DNA of 30,083 nucleotides, taken from a virus. A program made the position numbers and the translations under genes. The notes under the pieces were generated by a model. It searched no databases and was not told the origin of the DNA. It saw nothing but the letters and a program-made list of their open reading frames with translations. Below are positions 14,926-22,070 of this stretch, one piece after another. The stretch lies in IMG/VR virus record IMGVR_UViG_3300042868_001731, positions 1-30,083 of that record. One strand, given 5' to 3'. Numbering within the stretch: the stretch's first letter is position 1; every line of letters starts with the position of its first letter.

Positions 14926-15261
14926 TCAGGTGATCTCGCGGCCGGAAATGCGCAGCGTCAGCGAGGTGGCATTGCTGGCGATGGTACTGATGAATGCACC
15001 AGGGTCCAGCTCTTGTCCGACCAGCTCAGGGCAGAGATAAGTCTCGCCAGGCACCACCGAACGGTCGTCGATGATCAGGTTGGCATTGCCAGCAACACCA
15101 CCAACCTGAACCAGGTTCACGCTGAACGTGCGGTTCACTGTGTCGGTGTTGGTGACCGTAGCCTTGTCGATCAGCGCCTTGGCTGCAGTGGCTGTGTACT
15201 GCGTGGTCTGGACAGCCTCCATCTGCTTGGGAGGCACGAGGGTTTTTACGATGACGGTCAT
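14926..15261 (-). CDS. Small beta-rich virion-type protein, 111 aa
   Basis: ATG 15261 after GGAGG, in ATGA overlap with the needle-like gene. The sequence suggests a single beta-sandwich: AVQTTQYTATAAKALIDKA, TFSVNLVQVGG, NLIIDDRSVVPGETYLCPEL, GQELDPGAFISTIASNA and a final SGREIT. Proteins ending SGREIT with the PGETYxCPELVG segment are recurrent next to phage tail genes. I infer a small head/tail accessory or needle-associated protein; no experimental role is known to me. Confidence 0.7.
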   Translation of the reverse strand: MTVIVKTLVPPKQMEAVQTTQYTATAAKALIDKATVTNTDTVNRTFSVNLVQVGGVAGNANLIIDDRSVVPGETYLCPELVGQELDPGAFISTIASNATSLTLRISGREIT

Positions 15262-16127
15262 TGGATACCTCCGATGTTGTTTGCGACAGTAAGAATGATG
15301 GACGGAATGCCTGGATGTGGTGCTACAGGACCAGAGGCCAGAAGCTGCACGCCAAGATTGCTCACGCTGAACATGACCTCGACGTAGTCTCCTGCCTTCA
15401 AGTTGAAAAACAAATTCAGAGCCACAAACACTTCAGCATTGTTGCCCTGAATGCGCACTTGGCTGGCTGAATTGGTGACATCAGCTCCATTGAGTCTGAA
15501 CCACACATAGAACTCTTCAGCCGTTGCGACTGTCGAATCAAGCTGCACAGAAATCTGGAAGTTGTAGATGCCTTCAGTGTCGACGTAGACGCGCGAAGTT
15601 GGCGTGCCAAGGTAAACGCCATGACTCAAGTCTGTGGTGTTGAACGTAATGGCCTTGGCCGTGTTGATGACTGTGGCAGTCTGCGTGGTGGTGTCGTAGA
15701 ACGAGCCATACCGGCTGCGCTTGAACTCGCGCTTCGGTGGCAGCATCTGCAGCCCTTCGACAGCCTCAGCCAGCCTGGATAGCAGCGCCATCGCCTGGTT
15801 GGCTTTGTTCTCTGCTGACGCAATGCTGACTGCTGTTTCCTGTGCCAGCATGGCGATTTGGTCCAGCGCTTGTGTGGCTTTGATGTCACTGACCGAGCAG
15901 CAGACAGCCACCTCCTGCGCCAGTGCAGCGATCTGACCGAGTGCCTGCACAGCCTTTGTATCGGCATTGCCGGCCAAAATGGTGGCCACCTCCACCTGAT
16001 CAGGGGCCACCGAAGCAGCCACCGCAAACAGGTTCTCGAACTGCTTGATCTGCTCGAAGTCCTTCAAGAACGTGGCGAGCTGATCTCGGGTCAGGCCGAG
16101 TGGTGGGATGCGTGGATTGGTGGCCAT
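15258..16127 (-). CDS. Tail needle/fibre-like protein: coiled-coil repeats plus C1q/TNF-like knob
   Basis: A 289-residue protein with three parts. Residues 1-55 are helical. Residues 56-80 and 81-105 are two near-copies of a 25-residue unit (DTKAVQALGQIAALAQEVAV / DIKATQALDQIAMLAQETAV), and a third partial copy starts at 106 (ENKANQAM), giving a long coiled coil. From about 138 (RYGSFYDTTTQT) to the end is a C1q/TNF-like beta sandwich (GVYLG, EGIYNFQISVQL, YVWFRLNGADV, LKAGDYVEVMF). It lies directly after the gp10-like gene, the gp26 (needle) position in P22; phage Sf6's needle ends in a TNF-like knob. It may also be a head fibre. Confidence 0.68.
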   Translation of the reverse strand: MATNPRIPPLGLTRDQLATFLKDFEQIKQFENLFAVAASVAPDQVEVATILAGNADTKAVQALGQIAALAQEVAVCCSVSDIKATQALDQIAMLAQETAVSIASAENKANQAMALLSRLAEAVEGLQMLPPKREFKRSRYGSFYDTTTQTATVINTAKAITFNTTDLSHGVYLGTPTSRVYVDTEGIYNFQISVQLDSTVATAEEFYVWFRLNGADVTNSASQVRIQGNNAEVFVALNLFFNLKAGDYVEVMFSVSNLGVQLLASGPVAPHPGIPSIILTVANNIGGIQ

Positions 16128-17530
16128 CAGTAGAGCAGCCCTTCAATCTGCGCTTCCAGCCGTGCGAAGGCCAGATGCGCATCGCTGTCGCCGCGGAAGC
16201 GCTGGATGCGCCAGTTGCGCATGCTGCCCTGCTGGAACCACGCCAGGCGCTTCTTGGTGTTGCCGATGGTGCCAGCACGCAGTGGCCGATCCTGGCTCCA
16301 TGACAGGCCGTCCAGGCTGTAGCTGGTGGTGATGATTGGGTCGACGCCAAGCGCCACGCGGCCGGTCAAGCTGACCAGCTCCAGCTCATGGAACAGAGCG
16401 CCGTTGCCCTCGTTGTAGGCAATCAGCGTGCCGAACTCCCAGCGCACTTTCTGACCCCAGTGCGTGCCAATGGTGTCCACCAGATAGCCGATGTTGCTCG
16501 ACTGCGGATCACCGACAAGCCACTTGTCGTAGGCCCAGACCAGGTTGCGCGCACGGTACTGACTGAACCCGACGACCGTGGTCGTCAGCGTGAACCAGAC
16601 CAGCTCGCCCAGCGCCTCGCTGGCCGCTGCGTCATAGACCAGCGTGCGGTCAGGCAGGTGGACGTAGAGGTGCTGGTGCGCCTTGTCGTTGCGCGCCTCC
16701 AGCTTCACCGTGGCGAGCTGCGCCTCGGTGTACTGCAGCAGAATCTCGTCGATCTCCTGCGTGCTCACCTTGGTGGCAGTGGCGTTGGCGCCCATGTAGA
16801 TGCCTGGCGCTTCGTTGCGGCCGCTGCCCAAAAAAGCCACCTGCTCCATGAAAACGCAGCATCCAAACGTGCCAATGACGCCCTTCTGAACCTGTGCGCC
16901 ATCGATGCGTTGGAACGGGAAGAAGTCGCCGCCCACGTTGTCGAACACCTCGATGGTATTGCGGTTCAGTGCATAGACCTCGTTGCGCAGCTTCAGCAGC
17001 GCCACCACCGGGTCAGGATCGACCTCGCTGGAGCCGTACTTCAGCGGGTTGACCTGAGTTGGGTCTGACAGCTCGGTCACCACCAGGCTTGAACCATCGG
17101 TGGTCATGAAGTAGCCGTCCACCCAGCAAAAATCCAGCACCACACCAAGATCAGGATCAGTCACCTGCGTGAGGACGCCGTTCCAGTAGTACAGCCTGCC
17201 GCCAGACGCAATGGCCAAGCGGTCGAAGCTGTAGTCCATCGTCACCAGCGTGTTGATTGGTCCACCAACCTCGCCAAGCACGGTCACAGCGCCATTGCTG
17301 GCCACAGTCACGAGCTTGGTGCCCATGACGCGATAGCAGGTGCCGTTCCAGTTGATGCCGCCGCGGTCAATGCCAGGGCCGCTGCCGTTGGCCACGATGC
17401 CGTCACCTGGCCGCAGGAAGCCGGAGCTGATGCCGCTGTTCTTGGGCACTGGCACCATGTTGACCGGGTAGGACGTGCGGAAATCCGGTCCGTTGTCGGT
17501 GTAGATGCCGTTCAGGATTGGAATCTGCAT
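16127..17530 (-). CDS. Tail hub / DNA stabilisation protein, P22 gp10-like
   Basis: A 467-residue protein (P22 gp10 is about 472). Features: N-terminal MQIPILNGIYTDNGPDFRTS and YPVNMVPVPKNSG, RPGDGIV, then repeated beta blades (RLYYWNGVL, FCWVDGYFMTTDG, FFPFQRIDGAQVQKG, GCCVFMEQVAFLG), matching the beta-propeller-like tail accessory factor that forms the hub beneath the portal and holds the tailspikes and needle. C-terminal SMRNWRIQRFRGDSD is typical. It follows gp4-like and two small genes, nearly the P22 order. Confidence is high because both termini and length fit. Confidence 0.88.
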   Translation of the reverse strand: MQIPILNGIYTDNGPDFRTSYPVNMVPVPKNSGISSGFLRPGDGIVANGSGPGIDRGGINWNGTCYRVMGTKLVTVASNGAVTVLGEVGGPINTLVTMDYSFDRLAIASGGRLYYWNGVLTQVTDPDLGVVLDFCWVDGYFMTTDGSSLVVTELSDPTQVNPLKYGSSEVDPDPVVALLKLRNEVYALNRNTIEVFDNVGGDFFPFQRIDGAQVQKGVIGTFGCCVFMEQVAFLGSGRNEAPGIYMGANATATKVSTQEIDEILLQYTEAQLATVKLEARNDKAHQHLYVHLPDRTLVYDAAASEALGELVWFTLTTTVVGFSQYRARNLVWAYDKWLVGDPQSSNIGYLVDTIGTHWGQKVRWEFGTLIAYNEGNGALFHELELVSLTGRVALGVDPIITTSYSLDGLSWSQDRPLRAGTIGNTKKRLAWFQQGSMRNWRIQRFRGDSDAHLAFARLEAQIEGLLY

Positions 17531-17534
17531 GGCC

Positions 17535-17822
17535 TTACCACTTCACCTTGTCTGCCCAGTAGGCAGCGCTCATCTTTCCCTTGGCGATGTTGCCGGCATG
17601 CCTGGCCTTGAATGACTCGCGCCTTGCCTTGTCTGCTTTGGACTCGCCTTCCTTCTTGGGGCTGCCAGAGACGCCTTGCTGGCCGAACCTGATCGTCTTG
17701 ACCTGGTCGCCAGACTTGGCCACCACGACATGCGACTTGGTCGGATGCCCAGGCGTGCGCTTGGGCTTATTGAAGCCCTCGACGCCAACACGCTCCAGCC
17801 GTGGGTCTTTCTTGGCCGCCAT
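17535..17822 (-). CDS. Basic conserved phage protein, 95 aa
   Basis: ATG 17822 is preferred over TTG 17828, which overlaps the previous stop. The protein is very basic: MAAKKDPRLERVG, KPKRTPGHPTKSHVVVAK, IRFGQQGVSG and the conserved end ARHAGNIAKGKMSAAYWADK. This ending (KAR..NI.KGKMSAAYWADKVKW) is widely found in phage structural clusters; I recall a DUF6321-type family but cannot confirm the number. Nucleic-acid contact in the head is a possible role. Coupled to the 151-residue gene. Confidence 0.75.
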   Translation of the reverse strand: MAAKKDPRLERVGVEGFNKPKRTPGHPTKSHVVVAKSGDQVKTIRFGQQGVSGSPKKEGESKADKARRESFKARHAGNIAKGKMSAAYWADKVKW

Positions 17823-17824
17823 GA

Positions 17825-18280
17825 TCAAGCAATCCGATACCAGGAGTTGGTGGCCTGCACGAAGCGCATGCGGAAGAAGTCTTCGGCAGCCAGCGTGGCT
17901 GGAGCACCATAGGCCGCCGCGGCACCGTTCAGCGCCAGCGTGAATGCCGTGATCTGCTGAGTGGTGGTGATCAGCACCTCGGTACCGTCAGGCGTGCCAG
18001 TGTTCAGCGGCAGCGTCACCGTGCCAGTGGCCAGCGTGCCGGCCGGCTGGATCAGCATCCACTGCTGCTGCGCCACAGGCGTGGGCACGGCCAGGTTGAA
18101 GCCGGTGCCAGGCGTGTAGACGTTGGTGGCCAGCGTGGGGCTGGCAAAGGTCTGCTGGAAGTAGGCCAGCAGCGCACTGATCGGCAGACGCCTTGCATCG
18201 CCGTTGTTCGGGCTGTAGATCGGAACCTGGTCACCAGGCGATACCTGGGCCAGCAGGGGGAGTTGGTAGATTTGCGGCAT
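17825..18280 (-). CDS. Hypothetical virion-type protein, 151 aa
   Basis: ATG 18280 with GAGGA seven bases upstream. The N-terminus (PQIYQLPLLAQVSPGDQVPI, SPNNGDARRLPISALLAYFQ) is a repeated phage pattern; the rest is a beta-rich Thr/Ala domain (NVYTPGTGFNLAVPTPVAQ, TVTLPLNTGTPDGTEVLITT, ITAFTLALNGAAAAYG, FFRMRFVQATNSWYR), resembling a small jelly-roll. It sits between the gp4- and gp10-like genes. It may be a minor head or tail-joining protein; no named family is certain. Confidence 0.7.
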   Translation of the reverse strand: MPQIYQLPLLAQVSPGDQVPIYSPNNGDARRLPISALLAYFQQTFASPTLATNVYTPGTGFNLAVPTPVAQQQWMLIQPAGTLATGTVTLPLNTGTPDGTEVLITTTQQITAFTLALNGAAAAYGAPATLAAEDFFRMRFVQATNSWYRIA

Positions 18281-18290
18281 GGTGTGTTCC

Positions 18291-18773
18291 TCAGTTGTAC
18301 TCGATGGGGCCGTCCGGTCCTGCAGTGACCGGGTCGACCGGCTGACTCAGGAACGGGTTGTCGTACACGCGCCAGGGCTTGTTGCCGGCACCGGATGGCA
18401 TCGTGTTCGGGAATTGCTGCTCCAGCGGAGCTGTGGCGCGCTGCAGCAGGGTGTCGTATCCCTGCTTGGCCGTGGCCTTGGTCTCGTTCATGACCTGCTT
18501 GCCGTAGCTCGGAGCCAGGCGCACGCCAAGATTGCAGATGATGGTCTCGTAGGCCGAGTCCGGCACGTTGGTCTGCTCGTCGATGCTGCCATCCTGGGGG
18601 CTGGCCGGGATCGGGTAGCCGAGCCGAATGCCCTTGCCATTCCAATCGGCCATCATGGCATCGAGCCTGCGCCTGGCTGTCTCAAGCTGCTCCGGCTGCA
18701 GGTCGAAGACGTAGGACGCAAGGCCGATCTCCTCGAAGGCTGCATAGACGAACTGGCGCTTGCTGTATCCCAT
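18291..18773 (-). CDS. Tail accessory factor, P22 gp4-like
   Basis: A 160-residue helical protein (P22 gp4 is about 166). ATG 18773 has AGGAGA five bases upstream. The N-terminus GYSKRQFVYAAFEEIGLASY, DLQPEQLETARRRLDAMMAD, WNGKGIRLGYPIP and AYETIICNLGVRLAPSYGK are the characteristic segments of gp4-like adaptor proteins, which bind the portal after packaging and retain DNA. Followed after two genes by the gp10-like hub, as in P22 (4-10-26). Confidence 0.88.
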   Translation of the reverse strand: MGYSKRQFVYAAFEEIGLASYVFDLQPEQLETARRRLDAMMADWNGKGIRLGYPIPASPQDGSIDEQTNVPDSAYETIICNLGVRLAPSYGKQVMNETKATAKQGYDTLLQRATAPLEQQFPNTMPSGAGNKPWRVYDNPFLSQPVDPVTAGPDGPIEYN

Positions 18774-18774
18774 G

Positions 18775-19260
18775 TCACTCTCCTGATGTCTGCTGTGCGA
18801 GCGCCGTCTCGATCATGCTGGCCAGTTTCTTGTCGGACGTGCGCTTGTTGAATGGTATCGCCAGCTCGGTGGCTTTGGCCTCCAGTTCCTCGCGTGTCGG
18901 TGGTGCGTTGTCCTCGACGACAGGCGCAGCAGGTTCTGGTGCTGGAGCTGGTTCTGGTGCTGGCTCTGGTGCTGGCGCAGGGGCTGGTTTTTTGGCCGCC
19001 TTGACCACCGATGCGCGCCGTTCGACAGGCGGTTTCTGTTTCACAGGCGTGCGCCTGGGGTTCTTGGACTTGCGCCCCATCAGATGGCGCGCTGCCAGCG
19101 GTCCTGCTGCCTCGATGGCCGCCTCCAGCGTCATGTGCCAGCCGGCTGCCAGCTTGGCATCCAGTTGCGCCTGGCCATGCATCGGCATGGCGTCATAGGA
19201 ATAGCGTGCGCGCTGGATCGAGCCAGGCGCGCGATAGACGAGGCAGGGGAATGTGGTCAT
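18775..19260 (-). CDS. Hypothetical protein with Pro/Ala/Glu linker and C-terminal HeH/LEM-like motif
   Basis: A 161-residue protein. Residues 1-60 form a small domain (FPCLVYRAPGSIQRARYSY, HGQAQLDAKLAAGWHMTLEA) that is common in phages; 61-90 are very basic (RKSKNPRRTPVKQKPPVERR); 91-115 are a PAPEPAP repeat linker; 121-158 (PTREELEAKATELAIPFNKR, SDKKLASMIETAL) resemble a HeH/LEM/SAP-type helix-extension-helix. The linker is clear in the DNA as GGT/GCT-rich repeats (18931-18985). ATG 19260 overlaps the previous stop. A connector between DNA and head is only a guess. Confidence 0.7.
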   Translation of the reverse strand: MTTFPCLVYRAPGSIQRARYSYDAMPMHGQAQLDAKLAAGWHMTLEAAIEAAGPLAARHLMGRKSKNPRRTPVKQKPPVERRASVVKAAKKPAPAPAPEPAPEPAPAPEPAAPVVEDNAPPTREELEAKATELAIPFNKRTSDKKLASMIETALAQQTSGE

Positions 19261-19430
19261 TTCTTGGCCTTTGGTTTCTTGGCGGTCTTGGCCGCGGCCT
19301 TGAATGCGGCCTCAGTCGGTGCGCCTCTGGTTCCAGGCTTTCGCATGCGCTCAGGCGTCTTGCCTGCGGCCTTCTGGCGCTCGATGCGCTCGCGCTTGGC
19401 GTGGATGTTGGCGTAGAGGCCGGCTTTCAC
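19257..19430 (-). CDS. Small Lys-rich conserved phage protein, 57 aa
   Basis: GTG 19430 overlaps the stop of the preceding gene (GTGA); the long open frame upstream is a shadow. The sequence MKAGLYANIHAKRERIERQK, KMRKPGTRGAPT-like middle (here ERMRKPGTRGAPT) and AKTAKKPKAKK end is a recurrent phage protein found beside coat or tail genes. Extremely basic (about 18 Lys/Arg). Possibly DNA-associated; unknown function. Confidence 0.8.
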   Translation of the reverse strand: MKAGLYANIHAKRERIERQKAAGKTPERMRKPGTRGAPTEAAFKAAAKTAKKPKAKK

Positions 19431-19597
19431 TTCTTGGCCTTCTTCGGTGCTTTGCTGGGCTTTCCTGCGGCCTTGGCAGCCGTGCGCGCAGTGGACAGCG
19501 CCACAGCGACAGCCTGCTTCTGGGGCATGCCCTTCTTCATCTCCTTGGAGATGTTCTTGCTGATGGACTTCTGCGAATAACCCTTGGTCAGTGGCAT
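19427..19597 (-). CDS. Small Lys-rich conserved phage protein, 56 aa
   Basis: ATG 19597 with AAGGAG seven bases upstream. The start MPLTKGYSQKSISKNISKEM and the middle QKQAVAVALSTARTAAKAAG are the signature of a small basic protein very common in phages, of unknown role. It is the first gene after the coat-gene hairpin. The end KAPKKAKK gives a highly basic tail; it overlaps the next gene by four bases (GTGA). This gene is read in a different frame from the long open frame at 19257-19637. Confidence 0.8.
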   Translation of the reverse strand: MPLTKGYSQKSISKNISKEMKKGMPQKQAVAVALSTARTAAKAAGKPSKAPKKAKK

Positions 19598-19615
19598 GTG
19601 TGTCTCCTTGGCAAT

Positions 19616-19635
19616 GGGGGGACCGAAGTCCCCCC
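19616..19635 (-). other. Very stable UUCG-tetraloop hairpin after the coat gene
   Basis: On the minus strand: GGGGGGAC-TTCG-GTCCCCCC, eight GC-rich pairs closed by C(UUCG)G, in the 53-base gap between the coat stop (19651) and the next start (19597). No U-tract follows, so complete intrinsic termination is unlikely; partial attenuation or protection of coat mRNA is more plausible. Confidence 0.75.
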
Positions 19636-19650
19636 ACTCTTGCCGTCAGC

Positions 19651-20943
19651 TTACTGGTTGAACAACAAGATGCCGGACATCTCGGGCTGCTTGTTCACCA
19701 CACCGAACAGCGTGTCGAGACGATACTTGATCGTCATGCTGTCGATGTCGTAGAACTTCTGCATCACCACTTCGATGTTGTTGTCGGTGGTAGCGCGCAT
19801 CACTGCGGTACCAGCGTCAGACGGGACAGCGTAGCGGCCAGGCAGCAGCTCAAGTGCATCACGCTGCCAGAACACGTTCACTGCAGCAGTGTTCACGTTC
19901 AGGAAGGTGATGGCAGCAGCAGCCGCAGGCGTCACGATCACGTTCTGATACTGGAGTTCAGCATCAGAGCCACCCTGGGCCGAGATGATCGGCGGGGTGA
20001 TGACCAGATCGGTACCACCGGCAGGCACGCTCACCACGCGGAAGGTCTTGGGCTGGCCAGTACCTTGCTTGGTGATGTGATGCACGGCCTCGACGCCATC
20101 GATGGTGAACGCATCGCCAGCCACAATACCAGCCGTCGCGTTGACGGTGATGGTCTGGAAGCGGTTGTCCACGTTCTGGGTTTCGCCAGAGATGGCGGTC
20201 GAGGTGGCTTGCGGGACGTAGTAGTTGTTCGCCGCGGCCTGGGTGTCGATGGTGACAGGAGCTGCGGGAGCAGCGCCGACCAGACGGTTGGCGTAGTCGA
20301 ACTTGAACGTCTCGAAGCCAGCGACCATGCCGACGAACGAGCGCTCGAAGGCGCTGTTCGACTTGTTGCCGTTGAACGAACGAGCTGCGGTACCAGTCGC
20401 GCCGGTAGCGATGTTGCCAGCCAGGCCGTTGTAGTCGCGGCTGGACAGCGCCAGGTAGCGGTCATAGTTGGCCACGCCCTGCTCGTTCATGATGCTGTCG
20501 CACAAAGCGACATCATCATAGGTGCCAGCAGGAGCGCCAACGTCCACCACCAGCGAGCCGAGGTTCGCAGCAGCGTTCATGATCGCCAGGTTGATGTCCG
20601 AAGCCAGCTTCTGCTTGGCAGCCTCGCCCAGACGGCCTTCCTGCAGTGCATCACGCAGGTCAAGCGCAGTCATGGTCCAGGGCACCGTGCGGCTGAAGCC
20701 GATGGTGGCCGGGACAGCCAACTGCGTCATGTCCTGGTAGCCAGGGATGGCCACACCGGGAGTCGAGGAAATCGACTGCGCGATGTAGGGCTGGGGACGC
20801 CAGATGATGTCGTTGGTACGAGCCATCATCGTCTGGTCGGTGTTGTAGATGCTCACGTTGCGCGAGAGCACCAGGGCATCGTGAAAGCCTTCGAGCAGGT
20901 TCTCGAACGCAACACGCTCTTCTTTGGAAAAACTATTCGCCAT
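19651..20943 (-). CDS. Major coat protein, P22 gp5-like
   Basis: A 430-residue protein, the same length as P22 gp5. ATG 20943 has AGGAG six bases upstream. N-terminal helix and arm (FSKEERVAFENLLEGFHDAL, NVSIYNTDQTMM), DIIWRPQPYIAQ and a P-domain segment (TMTALDLRDALQEGRLGEAA) fit the HK97-fold coat of the P22 branch. Residues about 215-340 are a Thr/Val/Ala-rich beta insertion, the position of the P22 I-domain. The C-terminus has VMQKFYDIDSMTIKYRLDTLFGVV and LLFNQ. The scaffold gene precedes it, and a stable hairpin follows, fitting high expression. Confidence 0.92.
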   Translation of the reverse strand: MANSFSKEERVAFENLLEGFHDALVLSRNVSIYNTDQTMMARTNDIIWRPQPYIAQSISSTPGVAIPGYQDMTQLAVPATIGFSRTVPWTMTALDLRDALQEGRLGEAAKQKLASDINLAIMNAAANLGSLVVDVGAPAGTYDDVALCDSIMNEQGVANYDRYLALSSRDYNGLAGNIATGATGTAARSFNGNKSNSAFERSFVGMVAGFETFKFDYANRLVGAAPAAPVTIDTQAAANNYYVPQATSTAISGETQNVDNRFQTITVNATAGIVAGDAFTIDGVEAVHHITKQGTGQPKTFRVVSVPAGGTDLVITPPIISAQGGSDAELQYQNVIVTPAAAAAITFLNVNTAAVNVFWQRDALELLPGRYAVPSDAGTAVMRATTDNNIEVVMQKFYDIDSMTIKYRLDTLFGVVNKQPEMSGILLFNQ

Positions 20944-20964
20944 GATTGGCTCCTATTTCAAAAA

Positions 20965-21879
20965 TCAGTTTCTGGATGCTGCTTGCTTCTGCCGTTTGTA
21001 CTGGAGCACCTTGGTGTAGTTTCCAGTCTTCTCAGCTTCGGCACGCAGCCGTTCAAGGGTTGAGTCCACCGTGCCAGATGCTCGACCAGTTCCCTGGACG
21101 ATGCGCTCAGGCGCGGGTGCTGCTCTGCGATTTGTGACTTTCAATTCTTTCTCCAGTCTTGCCACCGCAAAAGCAAACTTCACGGGGTCGGTAATCTTTG
21201 AGAGGTCGGCTGCCTTCTTTGGGTTCTTTCCGAGTGCGTACACCACCAGCGCAGGGTTTTCAGCTCCTTGCAGGATCACGCCTTGCTGGGTGACGCTGAA
21301 GACCTCCTGGGCAATCGCCTCGGCATCCTCATAGTCTCGGACCTTCAGCTCGGCCTTGGCCTTGCTGTAGCCCTCCAGCTTGGCTTGCCAGGCCTGATGC
21401 TGCTGCTGCTCTGCCATCCTGGCCTGTTCGACCATGAAGTCATGCTGCCGCTTGCGCTCATGCCAAGCATCCAATGCCTGCTCGAATCTCTCGGCATCGT
21501 AGTCGTGGTCCTCCAGCTTCGGTTTCGGTCCCAACTGCACTGGTTTGTTCTCAGGTGCAGAGGTTGCGAGCTTTGCTTCGAGTTCACGAATCCGGCGCTC
21601 TTTTTCCCTGTTGGCCTTGCGTAGCTCTCGAACCCATTCAGGTGCGCGAACTTCCTCTTCGGTGGGTGGCGACTCCTCACCTATGGAGACCACAACTTCG
21701 TCTGACTCCTCCGCGTGCTCGTCATCGGAACCCACAGCCTGCTGGCCATCAGCGGAATCGTCCTCGCTGACTTCAATCTCAACAGGTTGCTGCTCGTCAT
21801 CCAGCACCGCGGCCTCGCCGCCGTTGTCGTTTTCTCCTGCTTCTGCCTTCAAATTCATCGTTGACCCCATCAAACTCAC
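20965..21879 (-). CDS. Scaffolding protein, P22 gp8-like
   Basis: A 304-residue protein (P22 gp8 is 303) directly before the coat gene. The first ~75 residues are very acidic (EIEVSEDDSADGQQ, DDEHAEESDEVVV), followed by charged coiled-coil (VRELRKANREKERRIRELEA, 87-106), a Glu/Gln/Lys-rich helix and a basic C-terminus (YTKVLQYKRQKQAASRN) that would bind coat subunits. Starts are uncertain: GTG 21879 overlaps the previous stop (GTGA), ATG 21870 and ATG 21858 are alternatives, none with a strong ribosome site. Scaffolds guide procapsid assembly and leave before packaging. Confidence 0.82.
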   Translation of the reverse strand: MSLMGSTMNLKAEAGENDNGGEAAVLDDEQQPVEIEVSEDDSADGQQAVGSDDEHAEESDEVVVSIGEESPPTEEEVRAPEWVRELRKANREKERRIRELEAKLATSAPENKPVQLGPKPKLEDHDYDAERFEQALDAWHERKRQHDFMVEQARMAEQQQHQAWQAKLEGYSKAKAELKVRDYEDAEAIAQEVFSVTQQGVILQGAENPALVVYALGKNPKKAADLSKITDPVKFAFAVARLEKELKVTNRRAAPAPERIVQGTGRASGTVDSTLERLRAEAEKTGNYTKVLQYKRQKQAASRN

Positions 21880-22070
21880 TCAATTTGAACGGCTGAGTGG
21901 TTACCGTTTCCCACATTTTCACTCATTCCGAGCGCTCTGCGCAAGGCCGCATAGACCAGGCGCAATCGCAGCTCGGTCTCAGCCTTGAACTCGGCTGGCT
22001 CCGGCTGCTCTGACTCGATGGCCGAGTGGATGTACTCGACCAGGCGCTCGAACTCGTCTTGTGTGCTCAT
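21876..22070 (-). CDS. Hypothetical protein, 64 aa
   Basis: ATG 22070 overlaps the previous stop (ATGA), so it is preferred over the longer open frame to 22118. The product is helical and acidic: MSTQDEFERLVEYIHSAIES, ETELRLRLVYAALRRALGM, then a Gly/Asn-rich tail (SENVGNGNHSAVQIE) that coincides with the repeated DNA element. Unknown function; placed between the 423-codon gene and scaffold in the capsid operon. Confidence 0.65.
   Translation of the reverse strand: MSTQDEFERLVEYIHSAIESEQPEPAEFKAETELRLRLVYAALRRALGMSENVGNGNHSAVQIE
21887..21918 (-). repeat. Bipartite repeated element, copy 2
   Basis: Minus strand AAATGTGGGAAA-N12-AGCCGTTC, identical blocks and spacing to 14465-14496. It lies in the last codons of the 64-residue gene, just upstream of the scaffold gene. 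Confidence 0.5.
21915..21944 (-). promoter_or_regulatory. Candidate promoter before the scaffold/coat genes
   Basis: Minus strand TTGCGC (21939-21944), 18-base spacer, GAAAAT (21915-21920). It shares the -10 hexamer with the candidates at 14483 and 25393, and overlaps the repeated element. The site is inside the 64-residue gene; the -35 is a half match. Confidence 0.28.

Noticed and set aside
18931-18990. GGTTCTGGTGCTGG-like repeats considered as a regulatory repeat
   Set aside because: They encode the PAPEPAP linker of the 161-residue protein in frame; protein low complexity explains them.
19257-19637. Single 126-codon minus-strand gene downstream of the coat gene
   Set aside because: The region is better explained by two small overlapping genes (19427-19597 and 19257-19430), both matching recurrent phage proteins and each with a proper start.
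19591-21063. Plus-strand open frame of 490 codons opposite the coat gene
   Set aside because: Antisense to a well-recognised coat protein and made of low-complexity His/Val/Asp sequence; shadow.
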